DNA of 64,000 nt, from positions 102,266 through 166,265 of the forward strand of contig NZ_KZ984448.1 in assembly GCF_003569915.1 (NCBI RefSeq). Reading direction: 5' to 3'. Made by a program: the position numbers and the translations under genes. Source of the DNA: Comamonas testosteroni (GTDB lineage: Bacteria > Pseudomonadota > Gammaproteobacteria > Burkholderiales > Burkholderiaceae_C). The notes beneath the pieces are model-generated. The model ran no database searches and was not told where the DNA came from. It saw only the letters and a program-made list of their open reading frames with translations. This document shows positions 50,145 to 59,076 of the stretch, piece by piece. Within the stretch, counting starts at the first letter, position 1. Each line of letters starts with the position of its first letter.

Positions 50145-50702
50145 TTAGCGCTGCTCGGTAGCTGGTGCAGGAGTGGAAGCCGCAGCAGGCTGCAGCAACT
50201 CCTTGAGCTGCTTGAGCTTGGGGTTCAGCGCGGCAGGGCGGCCGCCCTTGGCCAGAGACTGCGCATAGGACTGATAGGCCAGGCGCGCATAGATATCGCC
50301 CAGGTTCTCGTGGGCGACGGCGTAGTTCGGGTTGTTGCGCACCGCAGACTCCAGCGCGCCGCGAGCCTTGTCCAGCTCGCCCTGGCGTGCGTAGATCACG
50401 GCCAGATTGTTATAGGGCTCGGGCAGCTCGGGGTATTCCTCGGTCAGCAGGCGAAAGGCGGCAATTGCGTCTTCCGTCTTGTTGTCATTGGTCAGCGCAA
50501 TGGCGCGCAAGAAACGCATTTGCGGATCGCGGGAATTCTTGGCCAGATAGGCGTCGGCCTTTTGCAGGGCTTGCTGGGCTTTGCCAGTCTTGAGCAACTG
50601 GGCAACATCTGCGTAATCGTCAGCGTAGGCGCTACCGGCAGCCAGCATGACAGCGACTGCTGCCACCCGTGCTGCCGAACTAAACAAGTTGCGTACAGGC
50701 AT
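50145..50702 (-). CDS. Tetratricopeptide-repeat periplasmic protein
   Basis: This 185-residue protein has a signal peptide (RNLFSSAARVAAVAVMLAAGSAYA|DDYAD) and about three TPR units: VAQLLKTGKAQQALQKADAYLAKN, AIALTNDNKTEDAIAAFRLLTEEYPELPEPY and NLAVIYARQGELDKARGALESAVRNNPNYA. The C-terminus is Pro/Ala-rich. TPR proteins of this kind act in protein complexes at the envelope; the partner is unknown. Start MPVRNLFSS was chosen because it begins the signal peptide. Confidence 0.85.
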   Translation of the reverse strand: MPVRNLFSSAARVAAVAVMLAAGSAYADDYADVAQLLKTGKAQQALQKADAYLAKNSRDPQMRFLRAIALTNDNKTEDAIAAFRLLTEEYPELPEPYNNLAVIYARQGELDKARGALESAVRNNPNYAVAHENLGDIYARLAYQSYAQSLAKGGRPAALNPKLKQLKELLQPAAASTPAPATEQR

Positions 50703-50922
50703 GTAGGTGCTTTCTGTGCGCCGCAAGAGAGCTCTGCGACGCGGGCTTATACTGGTAGGAATTGTAGCTGAGGGGTGTGCGGAGCCAGGGAGTCTGTCCA
50801 GACGGGAATGTGTCTGGATGCTTGCGTCCATTTTTCAGCCTCAGGGTATGGCAGGCACGGTTCATGCATGCAAGTGAAACCGGTGCTGCTGGTCGCCACC
50901 CTCTCTCCCTATTTCAAGATTC

Positions 50923-52308
50923 ATGAGTTTGCGTATCTACAACACGCTGTCGCGTGCATTGGAAGCGTTTTCGCCGATCGAGCCGGGCCATGTGCGCATG
51001 TATGTGTGCGGCATGACGGTGTACGATTACTGCCACCTGGGCCACGCGCGCTCCATGGTGGCTTTTGATGTGGTGCAGCGCTGGCTGCGCGCCAGCGGCC
51101 TGCGCGTGACCTATGTGCGCAACATCACCGACATTGACGACAAGATCATCAAACGTGCGGTGGAAAACGGCGAAACCATCCGCAGCCTGACCGATCGCAT
51201 GATCGACGCGCTGCACGAAGACGCCGATGCGCTGGGCATCGAGCGCCCCTCGCACGAGCCGCGCGCCACCGAATACGTGCCCCAGATGCTGACCATGATC
51301 GGTACGCTGCAAGGCCGTGGTCTGGCCTATCAGGCTGGCAATGGCGATGTGAACTATGCCGTGCGCAAGTTCCCTGGCTACGGCAAGCTGTCGGGCAAGT
51401 CGCTGGACGAACTGAACGCGGGCGAGCGCGTGGCTGTGGCCGACGGCAAGCTGGACCCGCTGGATTTTGTGCTGTGGAAGTCCTCCAAGCCCGAAGAACC
51501 TGCCGATGTGAAATGGGCCAGCCCGTTTGGCGAAGGCCGCCCCGGCTGGCATATTGAATGCTCGGCCATGGGCTGCGCGCTGCTGGGTGAGAGCTTTGAC
51601 ATCCACGGCGGTGGTGCGGACCTGCAGTTCCCCCACCACGAAAACGAAATCGCACAAAGCGAAGGTGCGACCGGCAAGCAGTTTGCCCGCACCTGGATGC
51701 ACAACGGCTTTATCAATGTGGACAACGAGAAGATGTCCAAGTCGCTGGGCAACTTTTTCACCATCCGTGATGTGCTCAAGGAATACGACGCCGAAACCGT
51801 GCGTTTCTTCGTCGTGCGCAGCCACTACCGCAGCCCGCTGAACTACTCGAACGTGCACCTCGATGATGCACGTGGAGCGCTCAAGCGCCTGTACACGGCA
51901 CTGAGTCTGGTGGCCCCCGCCGAGGTGCAGATCGACTGGAGCAACGCCTACGCCGCCCGCTTCAAAGCTGCCATGGACGAAGACTTCGGAACGCCCGAAG
52001 CCGTGGCCGTGCTGTTTGAACTGGCTGCCGAGGTCAATCGCAGCAAGTCGCCCGAAGTGGCAGGCTTGCTCAAGGCACTGGGCGGTGTGCTGGGCTTGCT
52101 GCAGGATGATCCACAGAAGTTTCTGCAGGCCGGCACCGAAGGCATGGACGCTGGTGCCATCGAAGCGCAGATTGCCGCCCGTGCCGCAGCCAAGGCCGCC
52201 AAGAACTGGGCAGAGGCGGACCGTATTCGCAAGGAATTGCTGGAGCAGGGCATTGTGCTCAAGGACTCCGCCTCAGGCACGACCTGGGAAGCTGCGGCCA
52301 AGGGTTGA
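50923..52308 (+). CDS. cysS: Cysteinyl-tRNA synthetase
   Basis: This 461-residue class I synthetase charges tRNA-Cys. The zinc/cysteine site begins [20 protein letters not shown] with the HIGH-type motif, then [21 protein letters not shown] and the KMSKS loop [12 protein letters not shown]. The C-terminal DALR region ends [28 protein letters not shown]. Full length; divergent from the TPR gene. Confidence 0.97.
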   Translation: MSLRIYNTLSRALEAFSPIEPGHVRMYVCGMTVYDYCHLGHARSMVAFDVVQRWLRASGLRVTYVRNITDIDDKIIKRAVENGETIRSLTDRMIDALHEDADALGIERPSHEPRATEYVPQMLTMIGTLQGRGLAYQAGNGDVNYAVRKFPGYGKLSGKSLDELNAGERVAVADGKLDPLDFVLWKSSKPEEPADVKWASPFGEGRPGWHIECSAMGCALLGESFDIHGGGADLQFPHHENEIAQSEGATGKQFARTWMHNGFINVDNEKMSKSLGNFFTIRDVLKEYDAETVRFFVVRSHYRSPLNYSNVHLDDARGALKRLYTALSLVAPAEVQIDWSNAYAARFKAAMDEDFGTPEAVAVLFELAAEVNRSKSPEVAGLLKALGGVLGLLQDDPQKFLQAGTEGMDAGAIEAQIAARAAAKAAKNWAEADRIRKELLEQGIVLKDSASGTTWEAAAKG

Positions 52309-52359
52309 AGGCTTCATGCACATTCCCATGAACTGCGTATGCAGTGCGGAGAGCCGTCC

Positions 52360-53193
52360 ATGAGCGCGGTCAAGCACCTGGATACCATGGAGTTTGAACA
52401 GCTGCCGCTGGTGGCTGATCTGCCCGTGCTCGTCGGCCCCAAGGCGCCCCTGCCTGTGGCGCCGCTGGGTGCTGCAGCCCAGTCGGATTCTGCAGCGGCT
52501 GCTACCAAAGTCGCAGCGTCTGGCAAGGCGGCTGCTGCGCCCAAAGTCAATCTGGCTCTGCCTGAAGGCGTGCCTGCGTACTGGGCCGAGGCTTGCCGCC
52601 AGCTCATGCGCCGTGACCGCGTGCTCAAGCGCCTGATTCCCCAGCTCAGCAGCCAGGCGCTGCTGCCGCGCGTGCAGTGCCGCGATGAAGCTTTTGCCAC
52701 GCTGGCGCGTTCCATCGTGGGCCAGCAGATTGCCGTGAAGTCTGCCAAGACGCTGTGGAACAAGTTTGCCAAGCTGCCTGCCGAGATGACGCCCGAGCTG
52801 GTGCTCAAGCTCAAGGTGGACGATATGCGCGCTGCTGGTCTGTCCGCGCGCAAGGTGGACTATCTGGTGGACCTGGCGCTGCACTTCACCGAAAACCGTC
52901 TGCGCATGGATGAGTGGGTCGAGATGCTCGATGAGCAGATCATTGCCGAGCTCATGTCCATCCGTGGTCTGAGCCGCTGGACGGCCGAAAACTTCCTGAT
53001 TTACTACCTGGCGCGGCCCAATGTGCTGCCGCTTGATGATGCTGGTTTGATACAGGGCATCTCTCTTAATTATTTTTCGGGTGATCCTGTCAGTCGCAGT
53101 GATGCCCGTGAGGTCGCCGAGGCTTGGAAACCGTGGTGCACGGTTGCAACTTGGTATATTTGGCGCTCGCTCGAGGCGCAGCCTGTGGCTTGA
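52360..53193 (+). CDS. DNA-3-methyladenine glycosylase, HhH-GPD family
   Basis: This 277-residue base-excision enzyme belongs to the AlkA-like HhH-GPD family. An N-terminal Ala-rich extension (about residues 1-65) precedes the core: FATLARSIVGQQIAVKSAKTLWNKF, the hairpin-helix-hairpin ELMSIRGLSRWTAENFLIYYLARPNVLPLDDAGL with the probable catalytic Asp after PL, and the end WKPWCTVATWYIWRSLE. Start follows GCGGAGAG. Downstream of cysS and just before accA. Confidence 0.88.
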   Translation: MSAVKHLDTMEFEQLPLVADLPVLVGPKAPLPVAPLGAAAQSDSAAAATKVAASGKAAAAPKVNLALPEGVPAYWAEACRQLMRRDRVLKRLIPQLSSQALLPRVQCRDEAFATLARSIVGQQIAVKSAKTLWNKFAKLPAEMTPELVLKLKVDDMRAAGLSARKVDYLVDLALHFTENRLRMDEWVEMLDEQIIAELMSIRGLSRWTAENFLIYYLARPNVLPLDDAGLIQGISLNYFSGDPVSRSDAREVAEAWKPWCTVATWYIWRSLEAQPVA

Positions 53194-53253
53194 TGACATC
53201 TGTCCACTGGCCGATTGCAAGCGTTGCAACAGGCTGGCACAAGGAGAAATACG

Positions 53254-54231
53254 TTGGCGAAAAAGAACTTTCTGGATTTTGAGCAGCCCATTGCTGAACT
53301 CGAAACCAAAATCGAAGAACTGCGTTATGTTCAGACTGAAAGCGCAGTCGATATCTCGGAAGAAATCGATCAGCTCAGCAAGAAAAGCCTGCAGCTGACC
53401 AAGGATATTTACAGCGATCTGACCCCCTGGCAGATCACCAAGATTGCCCGTCATATCGAGCGTCCCTACACGCTGGACTATGTGCGCGAGTGCTTTACCG
53501 ACTTTGTCGAAATGCACGGCGATCGTCACTTTGCAGATGACCAGTCCATCGTCGGCGGTCTGGCTCGCTTCAACGGCCAGCCCTGCATGGTGATCGGTCA
53601 TCAGAAGGGCCGCGACACCAAGGAGCGCACGCTGCGCAACTTCGGCATGACCCGCCCCGAAGGCTATCGCAAGGCTTTGCGCCTGATGAAGACGGCCGAG
53701 AAGTTCAAACTGCCCGTGTTCACCTTTGTGGACACGCCCGGTGCCTTCCCCGGTATCGACGCTGAAGAGCGCGGCCAGTCCGAAGCCATTGGTCGCAACA
53801 TCTTTGAGATGGCTCAGCTGCAGACCCCCATCATCACCACCATCATTGGTGAAGGCGGCTCCGGCGGCGCGCTGGCCATTGCCGTGGCCGATCAGGTGCT
53901 GATGCTGCAGTACTCCGTGTACTCGGTCATCAGCCCCGAAGGCTGCGCTTCCATTCTGTGGAAGACGGGCGAGAAGGCGCAGGAAGCCGCTGACGCCATG
54001 GGCATTACCGCACACCGTTTGAAGGCACTGGGCCTGGTCGACAAGATCGTGAACGAACCTGTGGGTGGCGCACACCGCGATCCTAAGCAGATGGGCGCTT
54101 TCCTCAAGCGTGCGCTGGGTGATGCATTGCGTCAGCTGTCGGACCTCAAGCCCAAGGAGCTGCAGGATCGCCGTTACGAGCGCATCCAGAGCTATGGCAA
54201 GTTTGCCGACACCAAGGCGGACAACCGCTGA
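53254..54231 (+). CDS. accA: Acetyl-CoA carboxylase carboxyltransferase alpha subunit
   Basis: This 325-residue subunit transfers carboxyl from biotin to acetyl-CoA in fatty-acid synthesis. It starts with TTG directly after an ideal AAGGAGAAATACG site, giving [22 protein letters not shown]. Family motifs include [68 protein letters not shown] and [15 protein letters not shown]. Confidence 0.96.
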   Translation: MAKKNFLDFEQPIAELETKIEELRYVQTESAVDISEEIDQLSKKSLQLTKDIYSDLTPWQITKIARHIERPYTLDYVRECFTDFVEMHGDRHFADDQSIVGGLARFNGQPCMVIGHQKGRDTKERTLRNFGMTRPEGYRKALRLMKTAEKFKLPVFTFVDTPGAFPGIDAEERGQSEAIGRNIFEMAQLQTPIITTIIGEGGSGGALAIAVADQVLMLQYSVYSVISPEGCASILWKTGEKAQEAADAMGITAHRLKALGLVDKIVNEPVGGAHRDPKQMGAFLKRALGDALRQLSDLKPKELQDRRYERIQSYGKFADTKADNR

Positions 54232-54257
54232 TTCACTGGTATTTGCCGCATGCACAC

Positions 54258-54285
54258 AATGGCTCCCTGGGGAGCCATTTGCATT
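54258..54285 (+). terminator. Stem-loop after accA
   Basis: AATGGCTCC (54258-54266), loop CTGG, GGAGCCATT (54271-54279), then a mixed T-rich stretch. It is a probable terminator with a weak U-tract. Confidence 0.65.
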
Positions 54286-54300
54286 TGTATGGGGTGAATT

Positions 54301-54353
54301 TGAAGAAAAAATAGCTCCAAGTCCAATCAATATATAGGCTGATAGCTATCAAT
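54301..54353 (-). repeat. Dispersed repeat family A copy
   Basis: On the minus strand this reads TTGATAGCTATCAGCC, then GGACTTGGAGCTATTTTTTC. It lies between the accA terminator and tilS. Confidence 0.6.
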
Positions 54354-54379
54354 TTTGATGATTCGAGAGGTTCTCTGAG

Positions 54380-55384
54380 ATGCAGGCCAAGCCCGATGAA
54401 AGGGTAAAAAGCGACGCTGCGGCCCAGTTGGATAAGGCGCTTGCCGCTTTCAATCCGCCGCTGCCGCTGGTCGTTGCTTTCAGCGGTGGTGCGGACTCCA
54501 CGGCACTGCTGCTGGCTTGTCATGCGCGCTGGCCGGGGCAGGTGAGGGCGATTCATGTGCACCATGGCCTGCAGGCAGCGGCGGACGGCTTTCAGGCGCA
54601 TTGCGAGCAACTGTGCGCCCAGCACAGCATTGCGCTCAAAGTCTGCCGCATTGATGCGCGCCATGCACCCGGCCAGAGTCCTGAAGATGCGGCCCGCCAG
54701 GGGCGTTATGAGGCCTTGATTCAGGCGGCTGCGCAGGACTGGTTCAGTGCAGAGGCTCAGCTTCAGCCGCCAGTGCGCTCCATCGCTTTGGCACAGCATG
54801 CTGACGACCAGGTGGAAACCTTGTTGCTGGCACTTTCACGCGGTGCGGGCGTTGCAGGTCTGGCTGCTATGCCTTCGCACTGGCAGCGTGCTGGGCTGGA
54901 CTGGTTCAGGCCCTTGCTGTCTGTGCCCGGGCAGGTGCTCCGGGACTGGCTGATAGAGCGGGGCGTGAGCTGGGTCGAAGACCCAACCAATACCGACCAG
55001 GGCTACACCCGCAACCGCATCCGTGCGCAACTGCTGCCGGTGCTGGAGCAGGTCTTTCCGCAGTTTCGCAGCACGTTTGCACGCAGCAGTGCCAATTGTG
55101 CGCAGGCCTCTGATCTGCTGGAAGAACTGGCCTCAGCCGATTTGCAATCCGTTGGGAAGCCGCCCCGTATCAAGGATTTGCAGGTGCTGACGGTAGAGCG
55201 CCAGGCCAATGTTCTGCGTCACTGGCTGCGCAGCGTGCATGCCACCACGCCCACGGCGGCGCAGCTGGCACAGCTCATTGCGCAGCTCGGTGCATGCACT
55301 ACGCGAGGGCACCGCATCCACATCAAGGTGGGTCGCGGTTTTGTCGAGCGCCGGGGGACAATTCTCGATTGGTACAATTCCTAG
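54380..55384 (+). CDS. tilS: tRNA(Ile)-lysidine synthetase
   Basis: This 334-residue enzyme converts C34 of the tRNA-Ile CAU anticodon to lysidine. The PP-loop is VVAFSGGADSTALLL (near residue 37), followed by HVHHGLQAAADGFQAHCEQLC, ARQGRYEALIQ, ALAQHADDQVETLLLALSRGAG and WVEDPTNTDQGYTRNRIR. The C-terminal domain is short. The last codons overlap a TACAAT box (55371-55376) that may be the lysC promoter. Confidence 0.94.
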   Translation: MQAKPDERVKSDAAAQLDKALAAFNPPLPLVVAFSGGADSTALLLACHARWPGQVRAIHVHHGLQAAADGFQAHCEQLCAQHSIALKVCRIDARHAPGQSPEDAARQGRYEALIQAAAQDWFSAEAQLQPPVRSIALAQHADDQVETLLLALSRGAGVAGLAAMPSHWQRAGLDWFRPLLSVPGQVLRDWLIERGVSWVEDPTNTDQGYTRNRIRAQLLPVLEQVFPQFRSTFARSSANCAQASDLLEELASADLQSVGKPPRIKDLQVLTVERQANVLRHWLRSVHATTPTAAQLAQLIAQLGACTTRGHRIHIKVGRGFVERRGTILDWYNS

Positions 55385-55476
55385 GTTTTGGTTTTTTATT
55401 TGTACGAAAACCGCCGGCGCGCCAAAACCTTTGTGATCTGCGCCGTGGCTGCAGTTTCGTCACCCTTTAGTATCCA
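55371..55476 (+). promoter_or_regulatory. lysC leader with a TACAAT box and an inverted repeat
   Basis: A TACAAT at 55371-55376 precedes a leader of roughly 95 bases containing AGGTTTTGG (55383-55391) and CCAAAACCT (55422-55430), able to form a 9-bp stem around a 30-base loop. It is too short for a standard lysine riboswitch. Function unknown. Confidence 0.35.
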
Positions 55477-56742
55477 ATGGCACTGATCGTTCATAAATAC
55501 GGCGGCACCTCGATGGGCTCGACAGAGCGCATCCGCAACGTCGCCAAGCGCGTGGCCAAGTGGGCTCGGGCAGGTCACCAGATGGTGGTTGTGCCCAGCG
55601 CCATGAGTGGCGAAACCAACCGTTTGCTGGGTCTTGCCAGTGAACTGGCTCCCAGCCACGCCAAGACTTCGTACTACCGCGAACTCGACATGCTGGCTGC
55701 GACCGGTGAGCAGGCCTCCTCGGCTCTGCTGGCCATTGCGCTGCAAAGCGAAGGCATGGAGTCCGTGAGCTACGCCGGCTGGCAAGTGCCCGTGCGCACC
55801 GACAACAGCTACACCAAGGCTCGCATCGAATCCATTGACGACAAGCGCGTGCGCGGCGATCTTGAAGCTGGTCGTGTGGTCATCGTCACCGGTTTCCAGG
55901 GTATCGATCCTGACGGCAACATCACGACTCTGGGTCGTGGCGGCTCCGACACCTCGGCTGTGGCTGTGGCCGCTGCCATGAAGGCGGACGAATGCCTGAT
56001 CTATACCGATGTGGATGGCGTCTACACCACCGACCCCCGCGTTGTGCCTGCGGCCAAGCGTCTGGGTACCGTGAGCTTCGAGGAAATGCTGGAAATGGCC
56101 AGCCTCGGCTCCAAGGTGCTGCAAATCCGTTCCGTGGAATTTGCGGGCAAGTACAAGGTTCCCATGCGCGTGCTCTCGAGCTTCACGCCCTGGGACATCG
56201 ATCTGGAAGAAGAAGCCAAGTCCGGCACGCTGATTACTTTTGAGGAAGACGAAAAAATGGAAAAGGCTGTCGTATCCGGCATCGCTTTCAACCGTGGCGA
56301 AGCCAAGATCTCCGTGCTCGGCGTGCCTGACACCCCCGGCGTGGCAGCTGCCATCCTGGGTCCTGTGGCTGATGCCAACATCGAAGTCGATGTGATCATC
56401 CAGAACATCTCCAAGGACGGCAAGACAGACTTCTCCTTCACAGTCAGCCAGGGCGACTACCAGCGCGCTCTGGATCTGCTGCGTGAAAAGGTTGTGCCTG
56501 CTCTGGGCGCAACCGAAGTCGTGGGCAACCCCAACATCGCCAAGGTCAGCATCGTCGGTATCGGCATGCGCAGCCACGTCGGCGTGGCCTCCACCATGTT
56601 CCGTACCCTGAGCAAGGAAGGCGTGAACATCCAGATGATCTCCACCTCCGAAATCAAGACCTCCGTCGTGATCGACGAAAAGTACCTGGAACTGGCCGTG
56701 CGCGCCCTGCACACAGCCTTCGGTTTGGACAAGAGCGAATAA
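55477..56742 (+). CDS. lysC: Aspartate kinase
   Basis: This 421-residue kinase catalyses the first step of Lys, Thr and Met synthesis. It begins MALIVHKYGGTSMGS, with KYGGTS at residues 7-12. TLGRGGSDTSAVAVAAAM and the ACT-domain part (VSGIAFNRGEAKISVLGVPDTPGVAAAI, then VGIGMRSHVGVASTMFRTLSKEGVNIQMISTSEIKTSVVI) follow. Two ACT domains imply feedback inhibition. Confidence 0.97.
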   Translation: MALIVHKYGGTSMGSTERIRNVAKRVAKWARAGHQMVVVPSAMSGETNRLLGLASELAPSHAKTSYYRELDMLAATGEQASSALLAIALQSEGMESVSYAGWQVPVRTDNSYTKARIESIDDKRVRGDLEAGRVVIVTGFQGIDPDGNITTLGRGGSDTSAVAVAAAMKADECLIYTDVDGVYTTDPRVVPAAKRLGTVSFEEMLEMASLGSKVLQIRSVEFAGKYKVPMRVLSSFTPWDIDLEEEAKSGTLITFEEDEKMEKAVVSGIAFNRGEAKISVLGVPDTPGVAAAILGPVADANIEVDVIIQNISKDGKTDFSFTVSQGDYQRALDLLREKVVPALGATEVVGNPNIAKVSIVGIGMRSHVGVASTMFRTLSKEGVNIQMISTSEIKTSVVIDEKYLELAVRALHTAFGLDKSE

Positions 56743-56796
56743 TTTTCGCGACTTTCCCAAAACGACCGAAAAAGCTGTTTACAATAACGTCATTCC

Positions 56797-56889
56797 GGAA
56801 ACGTGACCGAGTGGCCGAAGGTGCTCCCCTGCTAAGGGAGTATGGGGTGTAGAGCCTCATCGAGGGTTCGAATCCCTCCGTTTCCGCCA
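56797..56889 (+). tRNA. tRNA-Ser (anticodon GCU)
   Basis: The acceptor stem GGAAACG (56797-56803) pairs with CGTTTCC (56879-56885); discriminator G and encoded CCA follow. The anticodon loop is CTGCTAA within the stem CTCCC..GGGAG, giving GCU. A long variable arm and the TTCGAATCC T-loop are present. A TACAAT lies at 56780-56785. The 3' end is the left attachment site of the integrated element. Confidence 0.95.
56876..56889 (+). other. Left attachment site (attL) in tRNA-Ser
   Basis: This is the last 14 bases of the tRNA gene including CCA, identical to 63637-63650. Confidence 0.85.
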
Positions 56890-56894
56890 AGATT

Positions 56895-56927
56895 AACCCT
56901 AAGTGATTGATTCACTTAGGGTTTTTT
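56895..56927 (+). terminator. Element-borne terminator next to tRNA-Ser
   Basis: AACCCTAAGTGA (56895-56906), loop TTGAT, TCACTTAGGGTT (56912-56923), then more T. It stops tRNA transcription from running into the element. The tRNA's original terminator now seems to be at 63657-63682. Confidence 0.85.
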
Positions 56928-56944
56928 CTTTTGTGGCCTGTCTC

Positions 56945-56966
56945 CCCGCCCAAACACCCGCCCAAA
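56945..56966 (+). repeat. Left copy of the terminal tandem repeat (CCCGCCCAAA x2)
   Basis: Two CCCGCCCAAA units are separated by CA. The same 22 bases, same orientation, occur at 63485-63506. They are candidate arm-type sites for the integrase or its excision factor. Confidence 0.8.
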
Positions 56967-57003
56967 GTCAACCCGGTAGGCTAGTCGTGTTGTGTGGGGT
57001 GTC

Positions 57004-57017
57004 TGCACTTGATTGCA
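57004..57017 (+). repeat. Element-wide 14-bp motif, copy 1
   Basis: TGCACTTGATTGCA, one mismatch from TGCAATTGATTGCA, intergenic near the left end of the element. Confidence 0.75.
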
Positions 57018-57039
57018 CGGGTCAGGGAACCGCGTTCGA

Positions 57040-57297
57040 TCATGCTTGCGGCGATAAACGGCCCTTCGCTTGTACGAGCATCCGGCGCTCTACATCCTTG
57101 AGCAAGTCCGATGGCGTGATGTCGAGTGCGTCACATAGCCGGAACATCAGGCGCACGCTTGGACTGTTGCGGCCAAGCTCAATCAGGGATACATAGTTGC
57201 GGTCAACCCCGGCCCGCAACGCCAAGTCCGTTTGCGTCCATTTCCGCTTTGTGCGTGCATGCCGCAGTGCCTGCCCGAATGCCTGATCTGGTTCCAA
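57040..57297 (-). CDS. XRE-family transcriptional regulator
   Basis: This 85-residue protein is essentially one HTH domain (ALRHARTKRKWTQTDLALRAG, then VDRNYVSLIELGRNSPSVRLMFRLCDALDI). The start is a TTG, because an in-frame stop lies just upstream and no ATG or GTG fits. A perfect palindrome (57302-57323) ends five bases before the start codon and is the likely auto-regulatory operator. It is the probable repressor of the divergent cargo gene and perhaps of the element. Confidence 0.85.
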   Translation of the reverse strand: MEPDQAFGQALRHARTKRKWTQTDLALRAGVDRNYVSLIELGRNSPSVRLMFRLCDALDITPSDLLKDVERRMLVQAKGRLSPQA

Positions 57298-57301
57298 GTT
57301 G

Positions 57302-57323
57302 CTTGCTCAAAATATTGAGCAAG
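57302..57323. promoter_or_regulatory. Palindromic operator between the XRE gene and the divergent gene
   Basis: CTTGCTCAA, four bases AATA, then TTGAGCAAG: 9-bp perfect arms. It lies between the regulator start (57297) and the divergent gene start (57399), positioned to control both. Confidence 0.75.
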
Positions 57324-57331
57324 GTTCGGCC

Positions 57332-57360
57332 TTGGACGTGCCTGAAATGCCGTATATATG
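57332..57360 (+). promoter_or_regulatory. Possible promoter of the DUF4124-like gene
   Basis: TTGGAC (57332-57337) and TATATG (57355-57360) are 17 bases apart, with an overlapping TATATA. It lies just past the palindromic operator. Confidence 0.35.
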
Positions 57361-57398
57361 CGGCAAAATCTAAGGCGTTCAAAAATGGAGGTTCAGAC

Positions 57399-57869
57399 GT
57401 GAACGTGAAAATCTTCTTTGTCGCTGCGGCCATGGCCTGGGGTGTGGGCTCGGCTCATGCGGACGTGTTCCGTTGCACGGGTGCCGATGGCAAAACGGTC
57501 TATCAGGAAAGCCCCTGCGCTACGGGCGCACAGAAAGCCCTTGATGACCGCGATCATCGCCAGCGGGAAAAGATCGTTCAGGAACAGAAAGCGGAAGCGG
57601 ATCGCAAAAGCCAGCAGGCAGCGGACTTGAAGAAACAATGGGCCGCGTGCCAAGCTGATAAAAGCTGTATTGACCTCTGCTACGGGGCCGGTGAACGTCT
57701 GGCCACCGTGTACATCGCAAACTTCCGACTCATGGCCCAAAACAATCTCATGGCATCGGATGTCATGGCCCAAGGGTGTGAAAAAGAGGTGGGCGAACTC
57801 AGTTCCAGTTGCGTTAGTCAATGCGAACGCGGCTTCAAGTTGAAGGCAAGAAGCATCCTCAAAAAGTAG
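57399..57869 (+). CDS. Secreted DUF4124-like cysteine-rich protein
   Basis: This 156-residue exported protein starts with GTG after a GGAGG site. A signal peptide (VNVKIFFVAAAMAWGVGSAHA|DVF) is followed by the DUF4124-type motif VFRCTGADGKTVYQESPCATGAQKAL, a charged helical stretch (HRQREKIVQEQKAEADRKSQQ) and a C-terminal region with several Cys (CQADKSCIDLC, GCEKE, SSCVSQCERG), probably disulphide-bonded. Role unknown. It is cargo of the element, divergent from the XRE regulator. Confidence 0.8.
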   Translation: MNVKIFFVAAAMAWGVGSAHADVFRCTGADGKTVYQESPCATGAQKALDDRDHRQREKIVQEQKAEADRKSQQAADLKKQWAACQADKSCIDLCYGAGERLATVYIANFRLMAQNNLMASDVMAQGCEKEVGELSSSCVSQCERGFKLKARSILKK

Positions 57870-57935
57870 CGGCGCTTTGACCGCCCACCTACCCACAAGC
57901 TGTGCTAGATTTGCTTAAAAAATCAGGAGGGAACC

Positions 57936-58499
57936 TTGCCGATACTCAGCTTGTCATGCGCTAATTGTTCTGCACCATTGGAAATTGATGGCGACACCGA
58001 ACGATTTACCTGCGCCTATTGTGGAAGCGCTCAAATCCTTGAACGCAAGGGCGGCACAGTGTCCCTCAAGAAAGTGGAGAGCGCCATCAACGCTGTTCAG
58101 CGTGGCACGGATCGCACAGCGGCAGAGCTAGCGATTCCACGGCTCACGCGAGAGCGTGACGAAGTTCTTCAGGAGCGTGCCGCCGCGTTGAAGGCACATG
58201 CAGAAAGCCTCGCGAGGGCACGCAGTGGACGATTCAAATTGACCGCCATCATTTTTGTGGCAGTATTTTTTATTGGCGGGATGATTAATGGCTCCGTCAC
58301 TGCGAAGCCTGCGATTCAAACTGTGATTAGTTTGGCTTGGGTGGCAACTTTATTCGTGCTGCCTTTTTTTGTCTTTCGTAAAGTCAAACTTCCGCCCAAT
58401 GATCCAAAGCGAGTAGCAAGCGAATATGATGTGCGCCTGTCTCGCATTGACGCGCATTTGCGTGCCAATCGTGAAATTTTAGACAAGCTCCCGCATTGA
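57936..58499 (+). CDS. Zinc-ribbon membrane protein
   Basis: This 187-residue protein starts with TTG after a strong AGGAGG site. An N-terminal zinc ribbon has Cys8, Cys11, Cys26 and Cys29 (CANC..CAYC). A coiled-coil-like middle (LTRERDEVLQERAAALKAHAESLARA) leads to two membrane helices (LTAIIFVAVFFIGG and VISLAWVATLFVLPFFV), then a charged C-terminal helix. Family not recognised. It is 66 bases after the secreted protein gene and probably co-transcribed. Confidence 0.75.
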   Translation: MPILSLSCANCSAPLEIDGDTERFTCAYCGSAQILERKGGTVSLKKVESAINAVQRGTDRTAAELAIPRLTRERDEVLQERAAALKAHAESLARARSGRFKLTAIIFVAVFFIGGMINGSVTAKPAIQTVISLAWVATLFVLPFFVFRKVKLPPNDPKRVASEYDVRLSRIDAHLRANREILDKLPH

Positions 58500-58512
58500 A
58501 TGAGATTCTTGG

Positions 58513-59076
58513 CTACTCTTCAAGGTCGTTCGCTTTCAGCCCCTGATCCGGCCACCACGGCAGGCAAACCCAGTTGGTGAAAACGGGCTTGAACGGGTCT
58601 TCAATGTAACTTTGCAGCTTCCAGCGCAAGTCATTGAAAGGTGGCAAGTCAGCTTCATAGACAAGCACTTTGATTGCATCGCCAAAACCGGGGGATGCCG
58701 CATTGATGATGGCGAAAAGGTCGGGGCCTGTCGGTAGGTCTTCCGTCTGACCGCGCAAGCCCCATTGCAGGGCTACTGCTTCCCCCCATGCAATTGATTG
58801 CAGGATGCTGGCGGGCAGCGTGTGGAGGGCTTCAGGGTTCGCCTTGTGCGCTGCTTTCACTGCCTGCCATAGCTGGGCATCCGTCCACGTTGCAAGCTGG
58901 GATGCGCGGGCATCCGGTACGGTGGCAGCAATGATCCATGCCATGGCGGCGCGTGTAGCTGGGCTATGGCCCTTGCAATCGCCTTCCATGCGCTGGGCTT
59001 CAAAACGCTCTCTGGGGTCGCTGCTGTACGGCGCGGCTGGCTTGAGGCGCGGGCTAGTGTTTGGGGCCGATTCCAT
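58513..59076 (-). CDS. Unknown element protein, Trp-rich C-terminus
   Basis: This is a 187-residue soluble protein. Its start overlaps the end of the next upstream gene by 23 bases. The N-terminus (SSDPRERFEAQRMEGDCKGHSPATRAAMAW) and the C-terminus (FTNWVCLPWWPDQGL) are distinctive but unknown to me. It contains an exact copy of the 14-bp motif, encoding LQSIA. Confidence 0.65.
   Translation of the reverse strand: MESAPNTSPRLKPAAPYSSDPRERFEAQRMEGDCKGHSPATRAAMAWIIAATVPDARASQLATWTDAQLWQAVKAAHKANPEALHTLPASILQSIAWGEAVALQWGLRGQTEDLPTGPDLFAIINAASPGFGDAIKVLVYEADLPPFNDLRWKLQSYIEDPFKPVFTNWVCLPWWPDQGLKANDLEE
58789..58802 (+). repeat. Element-wide 14-bp motif, copy 2 (exact)
   Basis: TGCAATTGATTGCA lies inside the 58513-59076 gene. 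Confidence 0.85.

Noticed and set aside
55377..55476. Lysine riboswitch before lysC
   Set aside because: The leader is only about 100 bases and lacks the multi-helix L-box core; only a single 9-bp inverted repeat is seen.
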